DNA of 64,000 nucleotides from Streptococcus sp. (GCA_030528055.1 JAUMZQ010000013.1:17518-81517), one strand, 5' to 3'; shown: positions 47,118-56,346, numbered from the stretch's first letter. Notes: generated by a model not told the origin, from the letters alone. Program-made: numbers and translations.

Positions 47118-47147
47118 AAAAGAGAATCGTCAGGGTTCTCTTTTTTA
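47118..47147 (+). terminator. Terminator after the nitroreductase gene
   Basis: AAAAGAGAA/TTCTCTTTT stem with 9-base loop, T-rich tail. Confidence 0.82.
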
Positions 47148-47172
47148 TTTTAAAATTTTTTCGATAAAACTC

Positions 47173-47225
47173 TTGACAAGTGAGTAACCACTCACTATAA
47201 TATAAGAAAGTGAGTAATCACTCAC
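47173..47225 (+). promoter_or_regulatory. Promoter with two palindromic TetR-type operators
   Basis: TTGACA (47173-47178), 17-bp spacer, TATAAT (47196-47201). O1 GTGAGTAACCACTCAC (47180-47195) fills the spacer and O2 GTGAGTAATCACTCAC (47210-47225) lies over the start of transcription, 30 bp centre to centre. The last gene of the operon encodes a TetR protein, the likely ligand. Confidence 0.88.
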
Positions 47226-47240
47226 CGAGGAGGAAAACGA

Positions 47241-47957
47241 ATGGAAAAATTACTAAATCTCAGTTACTTAAATAAATCTTATGGACAGCAAGTTGTTTTG
47301 AGTGACATCAGCTTCAAATTAGAAGCAGGAAATATCATTGGACTAATAGGGCCTTCAGGAGCTGGAAAATCAACGATGATTAAAACAATGCTTGGTATGG
47401 AAAAAGCGGACTCAGGAACAGCTCTGGTCTTAAATAAAAAAATGCCTAATCGCATGATTTTAGGAGAGATTGGCTATATGGCTCAATCAGATGCCCTATA
47501 TGAATCGTTAACAGGTCTTGAAAACTTACGCTTTTTTGGCCAAATGAAAAAATTATCAGGGAAAGAATTGGAAGCTGCTATTCTTCATGTTAGTTCGGTA
47601 GTAGATTTGAGTGATAGTCTTGATAAGTATGTTCATCTGTATTCGGGTGGTATGAAGAGGCGTTTGTCTCTGGCAATAGCTCTTCTAGGAAATCCTAAAC
47701 TATTGATCCTTGATGAACCGACTGTTGGGATTGACCCATCTTTAAGAAAAAAAATATGGGAAGAACTCGCTAAATTAAGAGACAATGGAATCGGTATTTT
47801 AGTGACAACTCACGTTATGGATGAAGCCGAATTAACTGATAGGGTCGGTTTATTGTTGGGCGGGCATATCATTGCTTTAGACTCACCAGAAAATCTTAAG
47901 AATGAGTACGGGGTAAACTCCATTGAAGAAGTATTTTTGAAAGCAGAAGGAGAATAG
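47241..47957 (+). CDS. ABC exporter ATP-binding protein
   Basis: 238 residues with Walker A GPSGAGKST (about 36-44), signature YSGGMKRRLS (about 134), Walker B LLILDEPTVGID (about 155) and switch His in TTHVMDEA. The ABC-2 drug-export type. GAGGAGGAAAACG precedes the ATG. The permease follows after one base. Confidence 0.93.
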   Translation: MEKLLNLSYLNKSYGQQVVLSDISFKLEAGNIIGLIGPSGAGKSTMIKTMLGMEKADSGTALVLNKKMPNRMILGEIGYMAQSDALYESLTGLENLRFFGQMKKLSGKELEAAILHVSSVVDLSDSLDKYVHLYSGGMKRRLSLAIALLGNPKLLILDEPTVGIDPSLRKKIWEELAKLRDNGIGILVTTHVMDEAELTDRVGLLLGGHIIALDSPENLKNEYGVNSIEEVFLKAEGE

Positions 47958-47958
47958 T

Positions 47959-49047
47959 ATGCGTATCGTAGCAATTAGTAAAAAAGTTTTAATTGAATTA
48001 TTTCGTGATAAACGGACTTTAGCCTTGGTATTTGTGGCTCCAATTCTTATTTTGTGGTTGATGAATACTATGTTCTCGGCAAACAGTTCAACAGATGTAA
48101 CTCTTGCCACAGTGGACGTTCCTTCTAGTCTCGTAACGACATTAGATGATATCAAGCATGTAGCTGTGAAGACATATGATTCGAACGATTCAGCGAAAAA
48201 AGCCTTAAAAAACCACAAGATTGATGGTGTTATTACTTATTCAGAAGAAGATGGTTATAAAGTAACTTATGCAAATACAGATTCAACAAAAACAGCTATT
48301 ACTCGTCAAGCCTTGAAAGGAGCGATAGCGGGGGAGCAAACAAAATCAATGCTAGCAAATATTAAAAAAATCTTGCCAGCCAATGCACAGCTACCCACAT
48401 CTTCCTCTAAAATCCATGAATACTACAATTATGGAGATAAAGATACTGGATTTTTTACTAAGATGATTCCCATCCTAATTGGATTTATCACTTTCTTCTT
48501 TGTATTTTTAATTTCAGGAATGGCTCTGTTAAAAGAACGAACTACGGGTACTTTGGATCGTCTGTTAGCAACTCCTGTCAAACGCTCTGAAATTGTTATC
48601 GGATATATGATTTCTTATGGAATTATTGCCATCCTACAAACTTTTATTATTACAATGACATCTATTTGGGTGATGAAAATTGATGTTGTCGGAAATATAT
48701 TTGATGTTATAATAGTTAGTGTACTGTTAGGATTGGTTGCCCTTGTATTTGGATTTTTACTGTCAACTATTGCTAAGTCAGAATTCCAAATGATGCAATT
48801 TATTCCTTTGATTGTAATGCCTCAGCTATTCTTTTCAGGCTTAATTCCGCTAGATAGTATGGCTGATTGGGTCAAAATTTTGGGTAAAATTTTGCCACTA
48901 AATTATTCAGGGCATGCTCTAACAAAAATTATTCTAGAGGGTGGCAGTTTATCAGATGTTTCTGGTGACATAGGAGTACTTGTACTTTTCTTGGTAGTTC
49001 TAACAGTTGCAAATATTATAGGTTTAAAACGTTATCGAAAGGTTTGA
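47959..49047 (+). CDS. ABC-2 type permease
   Basis: 362 residues: one N-terminal membrane segment (about 22-42), an extracytoplasmic loop (about 45-165) and about five more segments. The family motif LKERTTGTLDRLLATPVKRSEIVIGY sits after the second segment and VMPQLFFSGLIPLDSM near the fifth. Partner of the upstream ATPase; likely exports a drug, lipid or peptide. Eight bases to the TetR gene. Confidence 0.92.
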   Translation: MRIVAISKKVLIELFRDKRTLALVFVAPILILWLMNTMFSANSSTDVTLATVDVPSSLVTTLDDIKHVAVKTYDSNDSAKKALKNHKIDGVITYSEEDGYKVTYANTDSTKTAITRQALKGAIAGEQTKSMLANIKKILPANAQLPTSSSKIHEYYNYGDKDTGFFTKMIPILIGFITFFFVFLISGMALLKERTTGTLDRLLATPVKRSEIVIGYMISYGIIAILQTFIITMTSIWVMKIDVVGNIFDVIIVSVLLGLVALVFGFLLSTIAKSEFQMMQFIPLIVMPQLFFSGLIPLDSMADWVKILGKILPLNYSGHALTKIILEGGSLSDVSGDIGVLVLFLVVLTVANIIGLKRYRKV

Positions 49048-49054
49048 TATAGAG

Positions 49055-49690
49055 ATGAACAATGATATTCTATCAATTTATGGTGAATGGCTGAAAAATG
49101 ACAACTTACCTCCGGGAAAGAAAAAAACACTACAGGCAGCACTAGAATTATTTTCAGAGCAGGGATATAACGGAACATCCACGGCTCAAATTGCAACAAA
49201 AGCAGGAGTTAGTCAAGCTACTATTTTTAAATATTTCAAGACTAAAGAAGAATTATTATATAGCATTGTAGCCCCTGTTTTACCAGAAATATTCGGACAA
49301 TTTATTGTTGAATTAAAACAATATACTAATCTAGAAGAAGCCGTTGCTTTTATTATTCACGATCGGTATCAATTTTTGGTAGCGAATCAACTAATTATTA
49401 AGATTATTATCCAAGAATTGTTTGTAAATAATGATATTAAGAATCGAATGAAAGAATTGTTTGTTGAAAATCAGATTTTTGAACAATTAACAGATTGGAT
49501 TGAAATGTTACGAAGTAATAATTCTCAATTTCGTAGGGAATTGGTGGTTGGTGAAGTCATTCGAATCTTTATTTCACAACTATTTACTTATTTTGCGCAA
49601 GGTTACATCTTAGATATTCCCTTAAAAGATGAAAAGAAAGATTTAGATAAGATTGCAGCGCAGACGATTACCCTCTTGAGCGAAAATTAG
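49055..49690 (+). CDS. TetR-family regulator of the ABC exporter
   Basis: 211 residues with the N-terminal helix-turn-helix LQAALELFSEQGYNGTSTAQIATKAGVSQATIFKYFKTKEELLYSIV (about 29-75) and a helical ligand domain. It is the third gene of the operon it most likely represses through the two operators at 47180-47225. Ligand unknown. Confidence 0.9.
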   Translation: MNNDILSIYGEWLKNDNLPPGKKKTLQAALELFSEQGYNGTSTAQIATKAGVSQATIFKYFKTKEELLYSIVAPVLPEIFGQFIVELKQYTNLEEAVAFIIHDRYQFLVANQLIIKIIIQELFVNNDIKNRMKELFVENQIFEQLTDWIEMLRSNNSQFRRELVVGEVIRIFISQLFTYFAQGYILDIPLKDEKKDLDKIAAQTITLLSEN

Positions 49691-49742
49691 AATAAATTTT
49701 CAAAACGGATAGGATAAGCACAATATACAATAGAGATATAAG

Positions 49743-49796
49743 AAAGAACAAGTAAATTCTGATAGAACAGTCAGGGATTTGCTTGTCTTTTTCTTT
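49743..49796 (+). terminator. Terminator after the TetR gene
   Basis: ACAAGTAAAT pairs with ATTTGCTTGT (one G-T pair), with AAAGA/TCTTT extension and a T-rich tail. Confidence 0.65.
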
Positions 49797-49863
49797 CTCA
49801 ATTTGCAGAAATAAAAGGAAAATAAGATAGAATGGAATGTTGAATTCTTAAAAGTGAAAAAAA

Positions 49864-49924
49864 TCACAATTTTTTGTGAAAATGATACTGAAAACATTGG
49901 TTCCAGTCCCAAAAAGTGTATAAT
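49864..49924 (+). promoter_or_regulatory. Palindrome and promoter upstream of the MFS gene
   Basis: TCACAA-TTTT-TTGTGA (49864-49879) is a perfect palindrome. Downstream are a TTGGTT -35-like hexamer (49897-49902) and TATAAT (49919-49924) with a 16-bp spacer. The half-site resembles those bound by CRP/Fnr or Rex proteins, but the arms face the other way, so the regulator is open. Confidence 0.5.
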
Positions 49925-49976
49925 AAAAGTGTGTTGAATGCGTTTGCATAAGCGATATACGAAAGGAGTTGCACTA

Positions 49977-51168
49977 ATGAATAAACCATTAAATAGATGG
50001 GTCATGTTATGTGCTCATGTTGTCATTAATCTAGTCTTAGGTGGTGTATATGCTTTTAGTTTTTTTCAAAACCCCTTTGATGGATACATTTCACTGGGAT
50101 CCGGCCTTGCTAGCTTTAGCCTTTTCAATCAATATGGGAATTATTCCCATTCCAATGATTATAGGTGGAAAAATGATTGACCAAGGAAAAGGGAAGTTAG
50201 CGATTATCCTAGGAGGTATTATCTTTTCTGTTGGATTCATTTTGTCAGGATTTGTCCAAACACTTCCGATGTTACTATTCACTTATGGTTTGATTGCTGG
50301 TTTTGGTTCAGGTCTAGCATTTACTGGAAATTTAAACAACATTATGAAATTCTTTCCAGATAAGAGAGCCTTGGCATCTGGAATCGTTTTATCTGGGGTA
50401 GGTGTAGGAACCCTACTCTGTACACAGATTGCCAAAGTCTTTCTTGAGAATATGTCTATTTCATCTTCTTTATTATGGCTCGGAGTTATTTACTTGTGCG
50501 TGCTATTTGTGACACAATTTTTCATTCGTTCGGCTCCAGCCAAGAAGGATAATGTCTTGGAAAAATCTGACTTGGATCTGACTTGGCAAGAAATGTTGAA
50601 AACGGGTCGTTTTTGGATGTTGTTTGTTATTTTAGCTGCTGGTTGCTTTGCTGGTACAGTTATTAATGCAACCAGTGCACAAATAGGAAAGCAACAATTT
50701 GGTTTGGGATCGGCTGCCCTTGTTGTTGGTCTTATTTCAGTCTTTAATTCAGTTGGTAGAATATGTTGGGGTTACATTGCAGACAAAATTGGGAATTATA
50801 AAACTCTAATAGCCGTTTACTTTATTATGATTCTGCTCATGTTCTCACTTTCTATCGGAAAATCTGTCAATGTCTTTTATATTTGTGCTGTAGGAATTGG
50901 TTTCACCTATGCAGGTGTCTTGACGGTCTTTCCAAGTCTAACCAGTAAAAATTTTGGTCTGTTAAATCAAGGAATGAACTATGGCTTTATGTACATTGGT
51001 TTTGGTATAGGAGCTGTTACGGCACCATATATTACCTCATTCATAGGAAGGGAAACTCAATCATTTAACATGGCCTTTTATTTGTCCATTTTATTGTTGT
51101 TAATTGGTATTGTTCTTATTCCATTTGTTAATAAAGCAAATGCAAAGGTTTTGAAAGGAGAAAAGTAA
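49977..51168 (+). pseudogene. OFA-family MFS transporter, broken by a frameshift
   Basis: Reading from ATG 49977 (GAAAGGAG upstream) gives MNKPLNRWVMLCAHVVINLVLGGVYAFSFF and then shifts out of frame; the family sequence goes on as KTPLMDTFHWDPALLALAFSINMG in the next frame from 50064. The break is a run of seven Ts (50060-50066) where six would restore one frame of 396 codons with about twelve membrane segments and the oxalate/formate-antiporter pattern (SGVGVGTLLCTQIAKVFLE, NSVGRICWGYIADKIG). Either a real mutation, slippage, or a sequencing error. panE-like gene follows 1 bp later. Confidence 0.88.
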
Positions 51169-51169
51169 T

Positions 51170-52099
51170 ATGAAATTCGCAATTGCAGGCGCAGGAGCTA
51201 TGGGAAGTAGATTTGGGAAAATGCTTTATGAAGCAGATCAAGATGTTGTTTTGATTGATAATTGGAAAGAACATGTTGATGAAATTGATAAAAATGGTTT
51301 AAAAGTTCTAACTGATGGAAAAACGCATTATTATAAAATACCTGCTTATCTTCCTGAATCAACTCCTAAACAACATTTTGATTGCATTATTTTATTCACG
51401 AAAGCGATGCAAATTGATACAATGTTATCCAATATAAAGCACTTAATTGATGAAGAAACGTATATTTTAGTTTTGGCTAATGGTATAGGAAATATTGAAA
51501 CTATTGAAAAGTATGTTGACAAGGCACACATAGTAGCTGGTGTTACAGTTTGGTCCTCAGAATTAAATGGTCCAGGTTTTGTTACATTGACAGGTAAAGG
51601 GACAGTATCTCTTCAAGGAATAGAGATTAATCCAGAGAGTGAGAAATTTTTAAATCAGTTAGTTGATACGATGAATCAGGCACAATTAAATGTTTCTATT
51701 TCAAAAGATGTTTTAGAAGCTATTTGGAAAAAAGCAGCTTTCAATTCTGTTTTGAATACATTAACTAGTATCATTGGGTGCAATGTAGGGGAATTTGGAC
51801 GGTTTACAAGCAGAGATTTTCTGATTGATGGAGTTTTAAATGAATTTGAAGCTATAACTCAAAAAATGTCTATTCAATTTAATAAAGAAGCAACCAAAGA
51901 ACTCATTGTATCTCAATTTTCTGACGGTGGAAATGCTGATCACTATACCTCAATGTATCAGGATTTATCAAAGAAACGAACTACGGAAATCGATTATCTT
52001 AACGGATATATCGCAAAGAAAGGGAAAGAATTAGGAATCGCAACACCATTTAATGACCTCTTGTCTTCATTGGTTCATTGTAGGGAAGAATTATTTTAA
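51170..52099 (+). CDS. panE: 2-dehydropantoate 2-reductase (ketopantoate reductase) family
   Basis: 309 residues with the N-terminal NADPH motif IAGAGAMGSRFG, the catalytic Lys in ILFTKAMQ-like and KKAAFN contexts (IWKKAAFNSVLNTLTSII) and the usual C-terminal helical half (DHYTSMYQDLSKKRTTEIDYLNGYI). Reduces ketopantoate to pantoate for coenzyme A. Directly after the frameshifted MFS gene (GAAAGGAGAAAAGTAAT upstream), so they form one transcript; the pairing could mean the MFS moves a related acid. No other pan genes are near. Confidence 0.82.
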   Translation: MKFAIAGAGAMGSRFGKMLYEADQDVVLIDNWKEHVDEIDKNGLKVLTDGKTHYYKIPAYLPESTPKQHFDCIILFTKAMQIDTMLSNIKHLIDEETYILVLANGIGNIETIEKYVDKAHIVAGVTVWSSELNGPGFVTLTGKGTVSLQGIEINPESEKFLNQLVDTMNQAQLNVSISKDVLEAIWKKAAFNSVLNTLTSIIGCNVGEFGRFTSRDFLIDGVLNEFEAITQKMSIQFNKEATKELIVSQFSDGGNADHYTSMYQDLSKKRTTEIDYLNGYIAKKGKELGIATPFNDLLSSLVHCREELF

Positions 52100-52100
52100 T

Positions 52101-52133
52101 CACTTAGATTAGCGAATATCACGAATCTAAGTG
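52101..52133 (+). terminator. Hairpin after panE
   Basis: 10-bp perfect stem CACTTAGATT/AATCTAAGTG, followed by a weakly T-rich stretch. Confidence 0.55.
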
Positions 52134-52150
52134 AAATTCCTCTTTTCTTA

Positions 52151-52159
52151 TGATATAAT
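52151..52159 (+). promoter_or_regulatory. Promoter of the YebC-family gene (extended -10)
   Basis: TGATATAAT, hexamer 52154-52159, 39 bp before the ATG. Confidence 0.55.
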
Positions 52160-52197
52160 GGGAGAATGAAAATGAACAATATAAAGGAGATAATTTA

Positions 52198-52914
52198 ATG
52201 GGACGCAAATGGGCCAATATTGTAGCTAAAAAAACGGCTAAGGATGGAGCAAACTCAAAGGTTTACGCAAAATTTGGTGTTGAGATATATGTAGCAGCCA
52301 AAAAAGGAGAACCAGACCCAGAGTCTAATTCAGCACTTAAATTTGTTATTGAGCGTGCAAAACAAGCACAGGTACCCAAGCATGTAATTGATAAAGCTAT
52401 TGATAAGGCTAAGGGAAATACCAATGAAACCTTTACAGAAGGTCGTTATGAAGGTTTTGGTCCAAATGGTTCGATGATTATTGTGGACACATTGACTTCA
52501 AATGTCAACCGTACGGCTGCCAATGTTCGTTCTGCTTTTGGTAAAAATGGTGGAAATATGGGGGCAAGTGGTTCTGTTTCCTACCTATTTGACAACAAAG
52601 GAGTAATTGTTTTTCCTGGCGATGATGCAGATAGTATTTTTGAGTTACTTCTGGAAGCAGATGTAGAGGTTGAAGATGTAGAGTCAGAAGACGGAAGTCT
52701 TACTATTTACACTGCTCCAACGGATTTGCACAAAGCATTGGTTACTTTGCGAGAATCTGGTATTCAGGAGTTTCAAGTAACTGAGTTGGAGATGATTCCA
52801 CAATCTGAAGTTCATCTTGAAGGAGATGATTTACTAACTTTTGAAAAATTGATTGATACATTAGAAGAAGATGAAGATGTCCAAAAAGTCTATACTAATG
52901 TTGAAGGATTCTAA
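52198..52914 (+). CDS. YebC/PmpR-family protein (YeeN-type)
   Basis: 238 residues with the family signature [21 protein letters not shown] at the start, [25 protein letters not shown] in the middle and [21 protein letters not shown]. Long annotated as a transcriptional regulator; newer work ties the family to translation through difficult sequences, so the regulator label should be read with care. AAAGGAGATAATTT precedes the ATG. Monocistronic. Confidence 0.93.
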   Translation: MGRKWANIVAKKTAKDGANSKVYAKFGVEIYVAAKKGEPDPESNSALKFVIERAKQAQVPKHVIDKAIDKAKGNTNETFTEGRYEGFGPNGSMIIVDTLTSNVNRTAANVRSAFGKNGGNMGASGSVSYLFDNKGVIVFPGDDADSIFELLLEADVEVEDVESEDGSLTIYTAPTDLHKALVTLRESGIQEFQVTELEMIPQSEVHLEGDDLLTFEKLIDTLEEDEDVQKVYTNVEGF

Positions 52915-52969
52915 TGGTTTGTAAATAATCAGTATTAGCGACTAGCTATTAATTCTATTTCATTTATTT

Positions 52970-53003
52970 AAAGAGAAGATGGTGTGAATCTTCTCTTTTT
53001 AGT
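52970..53003 (+). terminator. Terminator after the YebC-family gene
   Basis: AAAGAGAAGAT/ATCTTCTCTTT stem with 7-base loop, T-rich tail. Confidence 0.85.
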
Positions 53004-53113
53004 ATCAAAATTTTTAATATTTTAAATTGTTTGATAAAACTACTATTTACTAACAGATATAAATATGATAGAATAATAGAAAATAAATAATTGTAGTGCA
53101 AAAGGAGAAAACG

Positions 53114-54277
53114 ATGAAAAAGGTTTTGATGTTCACCACTTTGGTTTTGACAACAGTGACACTAGCTTCTTGTAGCCTTGCCAAAAATAAGAGTAGTAAT
53201 TCAGATGGATCTACTGCTGTTGGAAATGGCAAAGTTGAAATGAAAATAAAAGATGGTCAGTATGTATTGCCAAGTGATTCTGACTCAGATTCTAAGTATC
53301 TAGCTCTTAATATTGAAATTAAAAATAAGGGAGATAAAAAATTAACCCTTTCTAACACAGATTTTGGGCTATATAATTCTGATGACGAAAAAGAAAAGCC
53401 TGTAACCGTCTATGATTCTACTGAAAAATTTAACTCTTTCTCTTACGATTCAGTGTCTAAGGGTAAAAGTGTTAAAGGTTATATTGTTTTTGAAGTAGAT
53501 AAAGATGAAAAATATGAATTGCACTATTCTCCAACAATTATTTCAACGGACGACAAGGATTCAAACGAAATTCAAGTCAAAGTTGATCCGTCTAAATACA
53601 CTGATGATGTTGATAAAGCAGAAGAATTGGCAAGCGAGTATGTCAACTCAGTCTTTCTAAGTGGAGAAGCTTCAGGAAATGCCGAAAATGTGAGTGTGGT
53701 TCCCTCAAAAACCTCTCCTCTTCTTTTAGCTGATGATAAAAAATCAGACAAAGACTCTAAAGATGATAAAAAGAAAGACAAGTCTTTCACTTTAGGTGGA
53801 GATGTGAAAAAAGACCGTAGCGAATTTACTAAGAAATTTGCCAGTGATTTTGGAGATGAATTTTCATACTACCACCCTTCTGAAGCTGAACTTAGTACAT
53901 TTATTGCTGCTTATACAAAAGCAAATGCTAAACGTGCTAAAATAACTTATAAAGTTTCTGAATACCTTCCAGAACATGTTGTTATATATGTTCGTCCAGA
54001 AGTTATTGGACTTGAAAACTTGAGAACGGGTGATTTAATCACTAAATTTGCCAATGAACACAGAGGGGAATATTCAAACTATTCAGATGCTCTTTCAGCT
54101 GCTGAGAAGTATATTATAGAACAAGCCCCAACTCAGTTTGATACTTTACCATTGGTAACGAATAAATACATGGACAGTGAAGGATACAAAATTGAATTTA
54201 CCAAAAAGAGTGGTAAATGGGTTATTAACACTTCAGGATATAATTATGAATCATTGTCAGAAGCATTCCAAGGTTAA
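53114..54277 (+). CDS. DUF5105-type lipoprotein
   Basis: 387 residues. ATG 53114 follows AAAAGGAGAAAACG. The signal peptide ends in lipobox LASC (Cys about 20), so it is a membrane-anchored lipoprotein. A beta-rich domain (about 45-165; YLALNIEIKNKGDKKLTLSNTDFGLYN), a Lys/Asp-rich linker (about 205-230) and a helical-mixed domain (about 235-385) follow, the layout I associate with DUF5105. Function unknown. Monocistronic. Confidence 0.82.
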   Translation: MKKVLMFTTLVLTTVTLASCSLAKNKSSNSDGSTAVGNGKVEMKIKDGQYVLPSDSDSDSKYLALNIEIKNKGDKKLTLSNTDFGLYNSDDEKEKPVTVYDSTEKFNSFSYDSVSKGKSVKGYIVFEVDKDEKYELHYSPTIISTDDKDSNEIQVKVDPSKYTDDVDKAEELASEYVNSVFLSGEASGNAENVSVVPSKTSPLLLADDKKSDKDSKDDKKKDKSFTLGGDVKKDRSEFTKKFASDFGDEFSYYHPSEAELSTFIAAYTKANAKRAKITYKVSEYLPEHVVIYVRPEVIGLENLRTGDLITKFANEHRGEYSNYSDALSAAEKYIIEQAPTQFDTLPLVTNKYMDSEGYKIEFTKKSGKWVINTSGYNYESLSEAFQG

Positions 54278-54310
54278 TATTATATAGAATAAAAACAGTT
54301 GTTACTAACT

Positions 54311-54347
54311 TAAAGGAGCATCTCCATTGTGGAGTTGCTCCTTTTTT
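54311..54347 (+). terminator. Terminator after the lipoprotein gene
   Basis: AAGGAGCA...TGCTCCTT stem with an inner CTCC/GGAG pair and six Ts. Confidence 0.85.
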
Positions 54348-54464
54348 ATAAACATTTTAAACAGTTACTATTTGTAATCATTTCAAAATATAATTTTAAA
54401 AAAGTTGACATGAAAATAAGATATGATTGAGGTACGATAAAATTTGTATGGAGAAATATTTTTT

Positions 54465-55115
54465 ATGAAGAAAACATTGATTAAAGCAACTATTGGTATG
54501 GCTTCAACAGCGCTTTTGGCGACGGTTGGTACACAGATAGCAAATGCGGATAGTTATGTAGTGCAACATGGAGATTCTTTCTTTGGAATTGCTAGTGCTT
54601 ATGGAATGAATCCGTATGATTTGGCTGCTAAAAATGGAAAATCAATATTTGATACAATTAATCCTGGTGATACTTTAGAAGTAGATGGTGCTACTTATGC
54701 AGCCCCTGCAGTAGAGCAAATTTCTAACAATGCCTATGCTGTATCTGATGTGGAAGATGTTGTTTTAAACACGCCAACAAACTATGGAAACTCTTATCCT
54801 ATCGGACAATGTACATGGGGAGTTAAAGAGTTGGCACCATGGGCAAGTAACTGGTGGGGAAATGCTAATACATGGGCAATTAATGCCAGTAGCTCAGGCT
54901 ATGCAATTGGAAATGTTCCAGTTGTCGGCTCAATAGCTGTATGGGATGGTGGAACTTTTGGTCATGTGGCTTATGTAACAGATGTTCAAAGCAACAACTC
55001 CATTCAAGTATTAGAAGCGAATTACAATCATCAAAAAGCTATCAATAACTATCGTGGATATTTTGATCCAACACAATTTCTTGGGAATGTTACTTACATC
55101 TACCCTAATTATTAG
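54465..55115 (+). CDS. Secreted LysM-CHAP cell wall enzyme
   Basis: 216 residues from ATG 54465 (GGAG at 54449-54452). Signal peptide (about 1-28, cut after ANA), LysM domain (about 29-70; SYVVQHGDSFFGIASAYGMNPYDLAAKNG), and a C-terminal CHAP domain with catalytic Cys in PIGQCTWGVKELAPWASNWWGNANTW and His in FGHVAYVTDV. Such proteins cut peptidoglycan stem peptides and help cell separation. The TTGACA at 54405 has no well-spaced -10. Confidence 0.92.
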   Translation: MKKTLIKATIGMASTALLATVGTQIANADSYVVQHGDSFFGIASAYGMNPYDLAAKNGKSIFDTINPGDTLEVDGATYAAPAVEQISNNAYAVSDVEDVVLNTPTNYGNSYPIGQCTWGVKELAPWASNWWGNANTWAINASSSGYAIGNVPVVGSIAVWDGGTFGHVAYVTDVQSNNSIQVLEANYNHQKAINNYRGYFDPTQFLGNVTYIYPNY

Positions 55116-55163
55116 AAATCGTTGGATTTGATACCTGTCTCCATCCAATAATAAAAACGCAAA

Positions 55164-55204
55164 AAAGATTTAATTTTGAAAAATTCAAAGTTAAATCTTT
55201 TTTT
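55164..55204 (+). terminator. Terminator after the LysM-CHAP gene
   Basis: AAAGATTTAA/TTAAATCTTT with inner TTTGAA/TTCAAA, followed by Ts. Confidence 0.85.
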
Positions 55205-55341
55205 ATTTCTCTCCAATCACTCAATATTTAATAAAGGATAGAACTTATATGATAAATGTTGATTTATAAAGGAGAATAGTTGTCTCTTTCTTTGAAAATA
55301 TGTTAGAATGGAGAAAGAAAGCATTTTAAGAAAGGGAACAA

Positions 55342-55866
55342 ATGAAGTATTTTCATAAATACAAATTTGATAAAAGCAAATTTCGATTTGGAATGCGTAC
55401 TGTTAAAACAGGGCTAGCTGTGTTTATTGTTTTATTGCTTTTTCATCTGCTTGGATGGAAAGGGTTGCAAATTGCTGCTCTGACTGCTGTTTTCAGCTTA
55501 CGAGAAGACTTTGATAAGAGCATCCATTTTGGAACTTCTCGTATTTTAGGAAATAGTATTGGCGGTTTTTATGCCTTGGTTTTTTTAACGGTAAATATTA
55601 TTTTTGGTGGTCATTTTTGGGTCACTTTGCTATTTGTTCCAATTTGTACGATGTTAACAATTATGACGAATGTAGCTATGAATAATAAAGCAGGAGTTGT
55701 TGGTGGGGTATCTGCAATGTTAATTATTACCTTGTCTATTCCTGCAGGAGATAGTATTATTTATGCTTTTGCCAGAATATTTGAAACATTCGTGGGGGTC
55801 TTCATTGCAATGCTTGTAAATTCTGATGTTGATCGTCTGCGAAATTATTTTAAAGCAAAAAAATAA
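55342..55866 (+). CDS. Aromatic acid exporter family (FUSC-like) membrane protein
   Basis: 174 residues with about four to five hydrophobic segments: FRFGMRTVKTGLAVFIVLLLFHLLGWKGLQIAALTAVFSLREDFDKS, then TSRILGNSIGGFYALVFL and ARIFETFVGVFIAMLVNSDVDR. This is the N-terminal ArAE (DUF939) unit; longer relatives add a cytoplasmic C-terminus that is absent here. Transport role by family only. AAGAAAGGGAAC precedes the ATG. Confidence 0.8.
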   Translation: MKYFHKYKFDKSKFRFGMRTVKTGLAVFIVLLLFHLLGWKGLQIAALTAVFSLREDFDKSIHFGTSRILGNSIGGFYALVFLTVNIIFGGHFWVTLLFVPICTMLTIMTNVAMNNKAGVVGGVSAMLIITLSIPAGDSIIYAFARIFETFVGVFIAMLVNSDVDRLRNYFKAKK

Positions 55867-55872
55867 AATCTA

Positions 55873-55889
55873 TGTAAGAAAATCTAACA
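55873..55889 (+). promoter_or_regulatory. GlnR box
   Basis: TGTAAGAAAATCTAACA fits TGTNA-N7-TNACA exactly. It lies 7 bp upstream of the glnR -35, fitting autoregulation of glnRA by nitrogen supply. Confidence 0.88.
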
Positions 55890-55896
55890 TTATTTC

Positions 55897-55924
55897 TTGA
55901 CATAAAAAATATTTCAGATATAAT
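55897..55924 (+). promoter_or_regulatory. glnRA promoter
   Basis: TTGACA (55897-55902), 16-bp spacer, TATAAT (55919-55924). Confidence 0.82.
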
Positions 55925-55947
55925 AGTGCTAGAGAGGAAAATTATTG

Positions 55948-56313
55948 ATGAAGGAAAAAGAATTTCGTCGCAATATGGCAGTCTTTCCAATGGGTAGTGT
56001 TATGAAGTTGACAGACTTAAGTGCACGTCAAATCCGTTATTATGAAGATCAAAATCTTATTCGTCCACTTCGAAATGAAGGAAATAGACGGATGTATTCT
56101 CTGAATGATATGGATCGTCTCTTGGAAATTAAAGATTACATTACTGAGGGGCATAATATTGCTACCATTAAGAAAAAATATGACGAACGTGAAGCAAAAA
56201 TTCACAAAACAATTAGCGAAAAAGATGTTCGTAGAGCCTTACACAATGATATTTTAAGACAAAGTCGCTTTGCTTCTTCTCAGCCAACTTTTGGTCCTAT
56301 GCGTCGGCCATAA
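55948..56313 (+). CDS. glnR: Nitrogen regulator GlnR (MerR family)
   Basis: 121 residues: winged helix MGSVMKLTDLSARQIRYYEDQNLIRPLRNEGNRRMYSLNDMDRLLEIKDYI, then a C-terminal tail that in relatives senses feedback-inhibited glutamine synthetase. ATG 55948 after AGAGAGGAAA; the TTG at 55945 is less likely. 33 bp before glnA in the same operon. Confidence 0.96.
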   Translation: MKEKEFRRNMAVFPMGSVMKLTDLSARQIRYYEDQNLIRPLRNEGNRRMYSLNDMDRLLEIKDYITEGHNIATIKKKYDEREAKIHKTISEKDVRRALHNDILRQSRFASSQPTFGPMRRP

Positions 56314-56346
56314 ATCATTTGTTTTTTAAATTAAAGGAGAAACCTA

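Noticed and set aside
49700-50005. A 101-codon minus-strand frame before the MFS gene
   Set aside because: It covers the terminator, palindrome and promoter region and has no coding character.
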